Below, piece by piece: positions 1-5,749 of a DNA stretch of 8,491 bases. The notes beneath the pieces were generated by a model that saw only the letters and a program-made list of their open reading frames with translations, was not told the origin of the DNA and did no database searches. Every line of letters starts with the position of its first letter. Positions within the stretch are counted from its first letter, which is position 1. The position numbers and the translations under genes are program-made. Origin of the DNA: Thermoflexus hugenholtzii JAD2 (GTDB taxonomy: Bacteria; Chloroflexota; Dehalococcoidia; SHYB01); the NCBI GenBank assembly GCA_945861815.1, contig CAMAVV010000061.1:1-8491 (forward strand). Direction: 5' to 3'.

Positions 1-40
1 TGGCTTTAGGTGTCGCGTCGGCGAGTTGAAAGCATATTGT

Positions 41-61
41 CCCTCCCTTCTCAGGGGAGGG
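41..61. repeat. GC-rich hairpin after the aminopeptidase gene
   Basis: CCCTCCC (41-47) is the exact reverse complement of GGGAGGG (55-61). With a G-T and an A-T pair added inside, the stem reaches 9 bp around a 3-base loop. It lies 17 bases past the stop codon of the minus-strand aminopeptidase gene, where a terminator would be expected. However, the minus-strand sequence after the hairpin (acaatatgcttt) is not a uniform U-tract, so a classical intrinsic terminator is doubtful. An mRNA 3'-end stabiliser or a dispersed palindrome is equally possible. The rest of 1-77 holds nothing I can recognise. Confidence 0.45.
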
Positions 62-77
62 ATAAAGGGAGAGGTTG

Positions 78-2645
78 CTAGCTCGCCTTTGGCGGCGTAA
101 GCTTTGACTCCATCTTCTCCACGCGGTCGCGCAGGGCCTTGTTATCGCCTAACAGCTTGTCCAGGTCCTCCCGCAGCTTGTTGACCTCTTCCTTGCCCTT
201 GGAGCCTTGGCGGATAGACGTCACTGCTTCTTTGAAGCGGCGCCGCACGCGCCCATCGAGTTCTCGGTCTACTTGCGCCGCGAGCGGGCCGACAGCTTTG
301 CCGTTGCCGAGGGTCTCCAGGGCAACGGCGGTGCGCAGGCGAACGCGAAGTTGGAGGTCGGCCAGATAGTCGGTTAAGAAATCTACCGTCTCCTTCTTGT
401 CTTCGCCCAGTTTCGCCACGGTAGAGATGGCCTCCATGCGCACCGGCTCGGAGTGGCCATACTTCGCCCAGTCCTTCGCGACGTCTAGGCCGCGTTCGTC
501 CTTCAGGTCGGCAAGGCCGGTGAGAGCGCCGCTGCGAATCACGTCCATGAACGATTCCTTCGCTAGCGTCTTCTTGAGGACATCAAAGGCTTTGGCCGAT
601 TTGGTTTTGCCCAGGGTGTGCGCCGCCGCTCCCTCAACGAAGTAACTCTCGTCGCCCTTCTCTAAGATATTGACCATCGCCTCGGCGACGGCCTCTTCCT
701 TGAACTCGGCTAAGGCGGCGACTACAGCCTTGCGCGCTTTGGGATGCTTAACGGCGAGGCATTCGATAAGGGCCGCGCCCGCAACCTTCGACTTCACTGT
801 CCCCAGGGCTTCGGCAGCCTCGGCGGCCACGCCCCAGAACTTCTCGCTCATGACGGCCTCTTTGAGAGCGTCGACGCAGTCCTGGGAGCCGACCTTAGCG
901 AGGGCGTGCGCCGCGAAGATTCGCCCTATGCAATCGGGGTCTTTCTTGAGGCGGTAGAGGTGCATCTCCTTCGGCGCCTCTTCCTCCAGGGACTTGAGGA
1001 TGAAGTTGCCAGGGTCGAAGCGCGCCATCAGCGGCTTCTGCTCCAGGGGGATGTGGAAGCGGTGCTCCTTCTCCTCGATATTGAACTTGAAGCTCTTGCT
1101 GCCGCCCTCCCAATGGAAATCGATGACGATAGGCATATGGAAGATAGAGGTTTCAGCATCGACGTCCTGGGTTTGGGCGATGGTGACGCTGGCCATCTTG
1201 GTGTCGTCGTCCCAGCCATAGGTGACCTTGAAACTGGGGTGGCCTGCCTTGTAGAGCCACTGGTCGAAGAAGCGCTCCATGGTCTTGCCCGTCGTCTCTT
1301 CCACGGCACGGCGGAGGTCTTCCGTGTCCACCACGCCGTTGCGGTTCTTCTCCACATAGCGCTTGATGGACTTGAAGAAAAGCTCGTCGCCCAGGACGTA
1401 GCGCAGCATGTGCAGCACAAGAGAGCCCTTCTCGTAGAGATGGCGGTCGAAGAGTTCCACCGGGTCGTCGTAGACGCGGGTGACGATGGAACGGCGATAG
1501 CGGCCGGAGTCTTCGCTGAAGTAATTTTGGGCGTTGTGGTACATCTCGAGCTTGAACTCGTCCTCGCCAAGGTGCTGCTCGGTGAAGAGCGCCTCGAAGT
1601 AGGTGGCGAAGCCTTCGTTGAGCCAGGCGTGGGACCAGTCCTTGCAGGTCAGCAGATCGCCGAACCACTGGTGGGCCAGCTCATGGGCGACGAGCGGGTC
1701 GGCGGTGAAATCGATGTGGGCGCGGGCGTCGTGGAGGACCATGTCCGTCAGCGTCGTCGCCGTGGTGTTCTCCATGCCGCCAAAGATGAAGTCCTCCACG
1801 CATATCTGGTCGTACTTGTCCCAGGGGTATGGCACGCCGATGAGCTTTTGGAAGACCTCCATTGCCTTGGGCGTGTTGCCAAGGGTGCGGCGGCCCTGCT
1901 CCTCCATCCCCGGCGGCACGTAGTACTTCATCGGGATGCCGTTCTTCGAGTCGTCCAGTTCGACGAACTCGCCGGCGGCCAGGGTGATGAGGTAAGTGAC
2001 GTGAGGCTGCTGCTGGCTCCAGTGGTAGGTCTTCGTCTTCTTAGCCGTATCGTGCGCCGTCTTCACCAGCTTGCCGTTGGAGAGGGCGAACCACTTCTCA
2101 GGGACCGTGGCGATCACTTCGCTGGTGGCGCGCAGGTTGGGGAAGTCGTAGCACGGGGCCCAGTAGCGGGTGTCCATGTCCTCGCCTTGGGTCCATATCT
2201 GCGGCAGCTTCTTCGGGTAGCCCTCGTCCGGCCCGACGAAGTAGAGGCCTTTGCGTGGGTGCCCTTCATAGTCGATGGAGACGACTGTCTGTTGTCCCGC
2301 CTTCAACGGCGAGCCCAACTTCACCTTGAAGGTCTCGTTCCCCAGGTCGAAGTCCAGCTTTTGCGACCCGTTCAGCTTCACGCCAAGGATCGTCAGGCCG
2401 ATGGCGTCCAGGGTGACGCTCTCCAGGCCGTCAACAAAGGGCGAAAGGGTAAGTGAACTTGTGCCGGTGATCTTGCCCTTGGCATGGTCGATCGCTACTT
2501 CTATCTTGATGTGGTGAAGATTGAACTGCTTATCGCGGGTGTACTTAGGCTTTGCGCCGGGCATGGGGAATGGCTTGTGGCCGGAGAAGGCAGATGCAGA
2601 CTCCAGGTGGCGGCTGCAATAGTCAGACCAGTGAAAAAAGGCCAT
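78..2645 (-). CDS. M1-family zinc aminopeptidase with C-terminal HEAT-like repeats
   Basis: This 855-residue protein is predicted to cleave N-terminal residues from peptides in the cytoplasm; no signal peptide or membrane segment is visible. An N-terminal beta-rich M1 domain (about 35-230) precedes the catalytic domain. The substrate-binding motif is GGMEN (289-293), a variant of the family's GAMEN. The zinc site is HELAH (321-325) with the third ligand Glu344 in WLNEG, giving the exact HExxH-18-E spacing; Glu322 is the catalytic base. Tyr404 (HLYEKG) matches the conserved transition-state tyrosine. A small beta domain (about 470-550) is followed, from about 570 to 815, by alanine-rich helical repeats of HEAT/PBS-lyase type, and then by a charged predicted coiled coil (about 816-848). 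Standard M1 enzymes such as PepN end in a different helical domain. The ATG at 2645 is supported by a Shine-Dalgarno sequence six bases upstream. Family assignment is secure; the substrate is unknown. Confidence 0.95.
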   Translation of the reverse strand: MAFFHWSDYCSRHLESASAFSGHKPFPMPGAKPKYTRDKQFNLHHIKIEVAIDHAKGKITGTSSLTLSPFVDGLESVTLDAIGLTILGVKLNGSQKLDFDLGNETFKVKLGSPLKAGQQTVVSIDYEGHPRKGLYFVGPDEGYPKKLPQIWTQGEDMDTRYWAPCYDFPNLRATSEVIATVPEKWFALSNGKLVKTAHDTAKKTKTYHWSQQQPHVTYLITLAAGEFVELDDSKNGIPMKYYVPPGMEEQGRRTLGNTPKAMEVFQKLIGVPYPWDKYDQICVEDFIFGGMENTTATTLTDMVLHDARAHIDFTADPLVAHELAHQWFGDLLTCKDWSHAWLNEGFATYFEALFTEQHLGEDEFKLEMYHNAQNYFSEDSGRYRRSIVTRVYDDPVELFDRHLYEKGSLVLHMLRYVLGDELFFKSIKRYVEKNRNGVVDTEDLRRAVEETTGKTMERFFDQWLYKAGHPSFKVTYGWDDDTKMASVTIAQTQDVDAETSIFHMPIVIDFHWEGGSKSFKFNIEEKEHRFHIPLEQKPLMARFDPGNFILKSLEEEAPKEMHLYRLKKDPDCIGRIFAAHALAKVGSQDCVDALKEAVMSEKFWGVAAEAAEALGTVKSKVAGAALIECLAVKHPKARKAVVAALAEFKEEAVAEAMVNILEKGDESYFVEGAAAHTLGKTKSAKAFDVLKKTLAKESFMDVIRSGALTGLADLKDERGLDVAKDWAKYGHSEPVRMEAISTVAKLGEDKKETVDFLTDYLADLQLRVRLRTAVALETLGNGKAVGPLAAQVDRELDGRVRRRFKEAVTSIRQGSKGKEEVNKLREDLDKLLGDNKALRDRVEKMESKLTPPKAS

Positions 2646-2651
2646 GAGAGG

Positions 2652-2657
2652 CTCCTT
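2652..2657 (-). promoter_or_regulatory. Ribosome binding site of the aminopeptidase gene
   Basis: On the minus strand AAGGAG stands six bases before the ATG that begins at 2645. It is one of the clearest Shine-Dalgarno sequences in the window and fixes the aminopeptidase start. Confidence 0.75.
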
Positions 2658-2679
2658 ACAGATTCAAGTGGCGCGGAGC

Positions 2680-2688
2680 ATTGTAGCA
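2680..2688 (-). promoter_or_regulatory. Extended -10 promoter element of the aminopeptidase gene
   Basis: The minus strand reads TGCTACAAT, that is TG-n-TACAAT: an extended -10 with five of six bases matching TATAAT. Transcription would start near 2673 and give a leader of roughly 28 bases that contains the Shine-Dalgarno sequence. I see no good -35 at normal spacing, which an extended -10 can tolerate. The promoter call rests on sequence match and position only. Confidence 0.5.
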
Positions 2689-2690
2689 AA

Positions 2691-2790
2691 AAAGGAGAGG
2701 GGCGAGGAACCTTGGAACAAGGAGGGAGGGAGAGGGAAAGGAACTAGGAAGTCAGGGGCGAGGAGCAAGGGACGGAAGGTTTATCCACTG
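2691..2790. repeat. Purine-rich spacer with short repeats
   Basis: The gap between the two minus-strand genes (2646-2868) is over 220 bases long. About 2691-2780 is nearly all purine on the plus strand. AGGGGCGAGGA occurs twice, at 2698-2708 and 2754-2764. A small hairpin CCTTG-gaa-CAAGG lies at 2710-2722. GGAACTAGG is at 2740-2748, and the overlapping word TAGGAAGTCAGG (2745-2756) recurs with one change before tpiA. ORFs crossing the stretch have no recognisable protein features. Apart from the aminopeptidase promoter at its left end, I see no further function here. Confidence 0.5.
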
Positions 2791-2852
2791 AAATCACCGA
2801 GAACGCTGAATGAGAGATGGGATAGTTGGAAGGCAGGTTGGTGTAGGACGAT

Positions 2853-2876
2853 GTTCCTTGATCCTAGCCTAGTTCC
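2853..2876 (-). repeat. GGAAC spacer repeat overlapping a stop codon
   Basis: On the minus strand this stretch begins GGAACTAGG and ends AAGGAAC. GGAACTAGG is the same nine bases found at 2740-2748 and 6971-6979 on the plus strand. Its TAG is the in-frame stop codon of the small protein gene whose coding region ends at 2869, and the preceding AAC encodes that protein's final Asn. Confidence 0.45.
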
Positions 2877-3132
2877 GCCGCAGGTAGAGGAGAAACTCCT
2901 GCTCCTGGACGACGCGGCGCTCTTTGAGACAGAGGATGGCGTACTGGCTGAACATGCGCGCCAGCCCTGCGTTTTCCAACACATCCGCGCCCAGGGTAAC
3001 CTTCACTGGCGTTGTGCCAAGGTCCACAAGCAAACGCCGCTTATCCTCCCGGTCGATCTCCAGTTGGATCGGCGTGCCGGTGGCACCCTCTATCTTATCT
3101 TGCAGCTTGCGGAGAAACTCAGTGTCATCCAT
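2869..3132 (-). CDS. Small protein of unknown function (87 aa)
   Basis: I do not recognise this protein. It starts MDDTEFLRKLQDKIEG and ends with LYLRRN. The pattern suggests a compact fold: a charged helix (about 2-15), three short strands (about PIQLEID, RRLLVDL, PVKVTLG), then a long helix rich in charged residues covering roughly the last 35 positions. It has no signal peptide, membrane segment, cysteine pair or obvious nucleotide- or metal-binding motif. I prefer the ATG at 3132; an in-frame TTG at 3153 would add seven residues but overlaps the likely -10 element. The gene is divergent from purC and lies upstream of the aminopeptidase gene, which has its own promoter. Balanced amino acid composition and a plausible fold argue that it is real, but no function can be given. 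Confidence 0.65.
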   Translation of the reverse strand: MDDTEFLRKLQDKIEGATGTPIQLEIDREDKRRLLVDLGTTPVKVTLGADVLENAGLARMFSQYAILCLKERRVVQEQEFLLYLRRN

Positions 3133-3144
3133 GGCTTCAGTTTC

Positions 3145-3150
3145 ATTGTA
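3145..3150 (-). promoter_or_regulatory. Candidate -10 element for the small protein gene
   Basis: The minus strand reads TACAAT, five of six to the consensus, ending 12 bases before the ATG at 3132. Transcription would start about six bases before the start codon, so the mRNA would be nearly leaderless; consistent with this, no Shine-Dalgarno sequence is visible. No convincing -35 is present, so support is modest. Confidence 0.35.
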
Positions 3151-3211
3151 CAACTCGCCAGCGGGTATACAGCGGCGCCGGCATGTATTTTGCGTATGGA
3201 TCGGCGCTCTG

Positions 3212-3220
3212 TGTTACACT
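3212..3220 (+). promoter_or_regulatory. Extended -10 promoter element of the purC operon
   Basis: TGTTACACT fits TG-n-TACACT, an extended -10 with four of six consensus bases including both key TA positions and the final T. Only a weak TTGCGT (3190-3195, 19-base spacer) could serve as -35. The predicted start near 3227 leaves about 52 bases of leader before purC. This is the only good promoter I see ahead of the five-gene run. Confidence 0.45.
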
Positions 3221-3278
3221 AACCAGGCCTTCCCAAAGGCGCGTTCGACACTGGACGCCTGCCGCGACAAACGCCTTA

Positions 3279-4184
3279 ATGCCTCTCGCAATCTCTGAAA
3301 CGAACCTGCCGCATCTCTCTCACCGAGGGAAGGTGCGCGACATCTACGATTTGGGCGATGCCCTTCTTATCGTCGCCACCGACCGTCTCTCCGCCTTTGA
3401 TGTTGTCTTGCCCGATGGCATTCCTGAAAAGGGCGTTGTTCTCACGGAGCTCTCCAACTTCTGGTTTCAAAAGCTCTCCCATGTCATCCCCAGCCACTTC
3501 TTGGCGATGGGCTATGACAAGGCTAAAGTAGGGGAGCATTTCCCTGACTTGCCCCTTGAAATTGCGCGAAGGGCAATGCTGGTGAAGAAGGCGAAACCCC
3601 TGCCAGTCGAGTGCGTCGTCCGCGGCTACCTCGCTGGTTCTGCCTGGAGCGAGTATAAGAAAGACGCGACCATCGGCGGTGTGCCTGCACCTAAGGGCCT
3701 CGTCGATAGCCAGCGCCTCGATGAGCCGCTCTTCACGCCTACAACCAAGGCCACCAAAGGCCATGACGAGAACATCTTGTTCGCAGAGGTGGAGCGGCTC
3801 ATCGGCAAGACTCTGGCGGCCCACGTGCGGGAGGCAACCCTGGCTCTCTACAACGCAGGCCACGCCTACGCCCAGAGCCGGGGCATCCTCATCGCAGATA
3901 CGAAGTTCGAGTTCGGCATCCTCGACCACAAGCTCATCGTCATCGATGAAGTTCTGACGCCCGACTCCAGCAGATTTTGGTCTGCCGCCGACTACAAACC
4001 AGGCAGGCCGCAAGAGCCACTCGATAAGCAGTATGTGCGCGACTGGCTGAACGCCAGCGGCTGGAACAAAGAGCCGCCAGGGCCGCGCCTCCCGCAAGAG
4101 GTCATCGACCAGACGGCGAAACGCTATAAAGAAGTCTACCAACGGCTGACGGGACACCCGCTGCCGACAGGAGCCGGAGGATAA
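3279..4184 (+). CDS. purC: Phosphoribosylaminoimidazole-succinocarboxamide (SAICAR) synthase
   Basis: PurC joins aspartate to carboxyaminoimidazole ribotide using ATP, giving SAICAR in de novo purine synthesis in the cytosol. The 301-residue product starts MPLAISETNLP and has the N-terminal nucleotide-binding pattern GKVRDIYDLGD (17-27), followed by VATDRLSAFDVVLPDGIP (32-49). The family signature VVRGYLAGSAWSEYK is at 113-127. The second signature, in LIVIDEVLTPDSSRFW (219-234), carries the conserved DE-TPDSSR residues. The length matches the long PurC form of about 300 residues (yeast Ade1-like) rather than the E. coli form of about 237. The reading frame stays open upstream to 3012, but that extension has no family similarity and would cover the promoter; the ATG at 3279 matches where homologues begin. 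No Shine-Dalgarno sequence is visible. It is the first gene of the presumed operon. Confidence 0.96.
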   Translation: MPLAISETNLPHLSHRGKVRDIYDLGDALLIVATDRLSAFDVVLPDGIPEKGVVLTELSNFWFQKLSHVIPSHFLAMGYDKAKVGEHFPDLPLEIARRAMLVKKAKPLPVECVVRGYLAGSAWSEYKKDATIGGVPAPKGLVDSQRLDEPLFTPTTKATKGHDENILFAEVERLIGKTLAAHVREATLALYNAGHAYAQSRGILIADTKFEFGILDHKLIVIDEVLTPDSSRFWSAADYKPGRPQEPLDKQYVRDWLNASGWNKEPPGPRLPQEVIDQTAKRYKEVYQRLTGHPLPTGAGG

Positions 4185-4187
4185 CCC

Positions 4188-4218
4188 CCTCTCTTTCTCT
4201 CCCGCCAGGGCAGAGAGG
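4188..4218. repeat. Stem-loop in the purC-purS gap
   Basis: TCTCTCCC (4196-4203) pairs with GGG (4208-4210) and AGAGA (4212-4216) around a GCCA loop with one bulged C. Alternatively, CCTCTCT (4188-4194) pairs with AGAGAGG (4212-4218). The hairpin starts just after the purC stop codon. It resembles the hairpin at 41-61 in being a CCCTC/GAGGG-type palindrome. It is not followed by a U-tract, so it is more likely a processing or stability element, or a dispersed palindrome, than a terminator. Confidence 0.4.
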
Positions 4219-4239
4219 AGAAAATATAGGACAAACGAC

Positions 4240-4497
4240 ATGAACTATCTCGCGAAGATATACGTGACGCTCAAGCCTACCGTGAACGACCCGCAAGGCG
4301 TGACGGTGAAGGGCGGACTTCATAGCCTGGGATTCAAGTCGGTAAACAGCGTCCGCGTCGGCAAGTTTCTCGAGGTGCAGGTTGAGGCGGCGAGCAAAGA
4401 GGCGGCCTCAGCCCAGGTGCAGGAGATGTGCAAGAAGCTCCTGGCGAACCCCATCGTCGAACTCTCCCGGTTCGAGATCGAGGAGACGAAGAGGTAG
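4240..4497 (+). CDS. purS: FGAM synthase subunit PurS
   Basis: PurS is the small structural subunit of the three-part formylglycinamidine ribonucleotide synthase (PurL-PurQ-PurS). It bridges the glutaminase PurQ and the synthetase PurL and helps ammonia pass between them. The 85-residue length is typical. Family features are the opening strand YLAKIYVTLKP, the conserved NDPQGVTVKGGLHSLGF turn and helix, and VNSVRVGKFLEV. The ATG at 4240 has only a weak AGGA (4228-4231) eight bases upstream; a stronger GAGGAG (4215-4220) is too far away and partly inside a stem-loop. The gene lies 55 bases after purC. Its partners purQ and purL would normally follow but are absent here, pgk coming next instead. 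Presence of PurS implies a small PurL rather than the large fused enzyme of E. coli. Confidence 0.93.
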   Translation: MNYLAKIYVTLKPTVNDPQGVTVKGGLHSLGFKSVNSVRVGKFLEVQVEAASKEAASAQVQEMCKKLLANPIVELSRFEIEETKR

Positions 4498-4499
4498 TG

Positions 4500-4537
4500 G
4501 AAGGAACATGGGAACTCAGGAACTTAGGGATTAGGAC
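4500..4537 (+). repeat. GGAAC repeat cluster in the purS-pgk gap
   Basis: The 53-base gap is built largely from GGAAC words: GGAACATGG at 4503, GGAACTCAGG at 4511-4520 and GGAACTTAGG at 4519-4528, followed by GGATTAGGAC. These are variants of the GGAACTAGG unit seen in three other places in the window. No promoter or terminator is evident in the gap. Confidence 0.45.
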
Positions 4538-4550
4538 GTAGTGACGAGAC

Positions 4551-5735
4551 ATGGCAAAGAAGACTGTCAAAGACATCAGCGTTGCGAACAAGCGCGTCCT
4601 GGTGCGGGTTGACTTTAACGTTCCCATGGACCGTGAGACCAACGCCATCACGGACGATAGCCGCATCCGGGAGGCGCTACCCACTATTAAGTACCTCCTC
4701 GACCAAAAGGCAAAGGTTATCCTCTGCTCCCACATGGGACGCCCCAAAGGCCCGAATCCTAAAGAAAGCCTTGCTCCCACCGCAAAGCGACTGGGCGAGC
4801 TGCTCGGCAAGCCAGTGCAGATGGCGAAGGACTGCATCGGCCCTGAGGTTGAAGCGGCGGCGAAGAGCCTTGCTCCTGGCGCGGTGCTGATGCTGGAGAA
4901 CGTGCGCTTCCACCCCCAGGAGGAGAAGAACGACCCGGCCTTCGCGAAGTCCCTCGCCTCCCTGGCCGAGGTCTACGTTGACGACGCTTTTGGTTCTGCG
5001 CACCGGGCCCATGCCTCTACAGAGGGCGTAACGAAGGATCTCCCATCGGTCGCCGGCTTCCTGATGGAAAAGGAACTGAAGTTCCTTCTGGGCGCAGTGA
5101 CGAACCCTGACCGTCCCATGGCTGCTGTCGTTGGCGGGGCGAAGGTCAGCGACAAGCTGGCGATGCTGGAGCATATGGCCGACCGCGTTGACGCCATGAT
5201 GGTCGGCGGCGGCATGTGCGCCACCTTTTTCAAGGCGCGCGGCTATGAGGTTGGGACGTCGCTCTTGGAGCCGGAGATGATGGCGAAAGCCGCTGCAGTA
5301 GAGGCCAAGGCCAAGAAGCGAGGCATTCCTCTCCTCCTTCCCGTGGACGTCGCGATAGGCGATAAGTTCGCTGCCGATGCCAATGCAAAAACCGTCGCGC
5401 CAAATGCCGTCTCCCCAGGCTGGATGATTCTCGATATCGGCCCCAAGACCGTCGAACTCTTTGCGAATGAGTTAAAGCGCCAGAAGACCGTCGTCTGGAA
5501 CGGCCCTATGGGCGTCTTCGAGATGCCCAAGTTCGCCGCCGGCACCGAAGGTGTCGCGAAGGCCGTGGCGAGCCTCAAGGCCACCACCATCGTCGGCGGC
5601 GGTTCTACGGCAGAGGCTATCCACAAGCTGGGCCTTGCCTCTAAGATAAGTCACGTCTCCACCGGCGGCGGGGCAGCCCTGGAACTCCTGGAAGGCAAAA
5701 CGCTTCCTGGGGTCGCCGCGCTCATGGACAAGTAA
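4551..5735 (+). CDS. pgk: Phosphoglycerate kinase
   Basis: Pgk interconverts 1,3-bisphosphoglycerate and 3-phosphoglycerate with transfer of phosphate to or from ADP/ATP, in glycolysis and gluconeogenesis. The 394-residue length is standard. Substrate-site residues are in place: RVDFNVP (19-25, with Asp21 and Asn23), Arg38, SHMGRPKG (60-67, with His61 and Arg64), Arg119 in LENVRF and Arg152 in DDAFGSAHR. The nucleotide domain has GGAKVSDK (195-202, with Lys198 and Lys202) and NGPMGVFE (317-324). One change stands out: the usual GGGD near the ATP site reads GGGS (349-352), replacing the customary Asp with Ser. The following STGGGAALELLEGK segment is normal. The start has only a weak ribosome binding site. 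The stop codon is 14 bases before apgM, suggesting coupled translation. Confidence 0.97.
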   Translation: MAKKTVKDISVANKRVLVRVDFNVPMDRETNAITDDSRIREALPTIKYLLDQKAKVILCSHMGRPKGPNPKESLAPTAKRLGELLGKPVQMAKDCIGPEVEAAAKSLAPGAVLMLENVRFHPQEEKNDPAFAKSLASLAEVYVDDAFGSAHRAHASTEGVTKDLPSVAGFLMEKELKFLLGAVTNPDRPMAAVVGGAKVSDKLAMLEHMADRVDAMMVGGGMCATFFKARGYEVGTSLLEPEMMAKAAAVEAKAKKRGIPLLLPVDVAIGDKFAADANAKTVAPNAVSPGWMILDIGPKTVELFANELKRQKTVVWNGPMGVFEMPKFAAGTEGVAKAVASLKATTIVGGGSTAEAIHKLGLASKISHVSTGGGAALELLEGKTLPGVAALMDK

Positions 5736-5749
5736 TCGAAAGGCTTCTC

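Noticed and set aside
41..77. Repeated GGGAGGG/GGGAGAGG considered as a CRISPR or G-quadruplex element
   Set aside because: There are no regularly spaced repeat-spacer units, and the G-runs are interrupted and pair with the adjacent C-runs as a simple hairpin.
744..2456. 570-codon open frame on the plus strand opposite the aminopeptidase gene
   Set aside because: Its translation is low-complexity (Val, Leu, Glu, Asp, Gly runs) with no domain, and the minus-strand frame has every M1 catalytic residue. It is an antisense shadow of a GC-rich gene.
3133..3153. TTG start adding seven residues to the small minus-strand protein
   Set aside because: The segment overlaps the best -10 element and an ATG is available at 3132; kept only as an alternative.
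2644..3222. 192-codon plus-strand frame through the purine-rich spacer and opposite the small gene
   Set aside because: The first part is Arg/Lys/Glu/Gly-rich translation of a simple purine repeat and the rest is antisense to a better gene candidate.
3012..3278. Upstream in-frame extension of purC
   Set aside because: The extra residues have no SAICAR synthase similarity, overlap the divergent gene and would contain the promoter. Homologues start where the ATG at 3279 is.
3276..4241. 321-codon minus-strand frame opposite purC
   Set aside because: It lies fully across purC, whose product is unmistakable; the antisense translation has no recognisable features.
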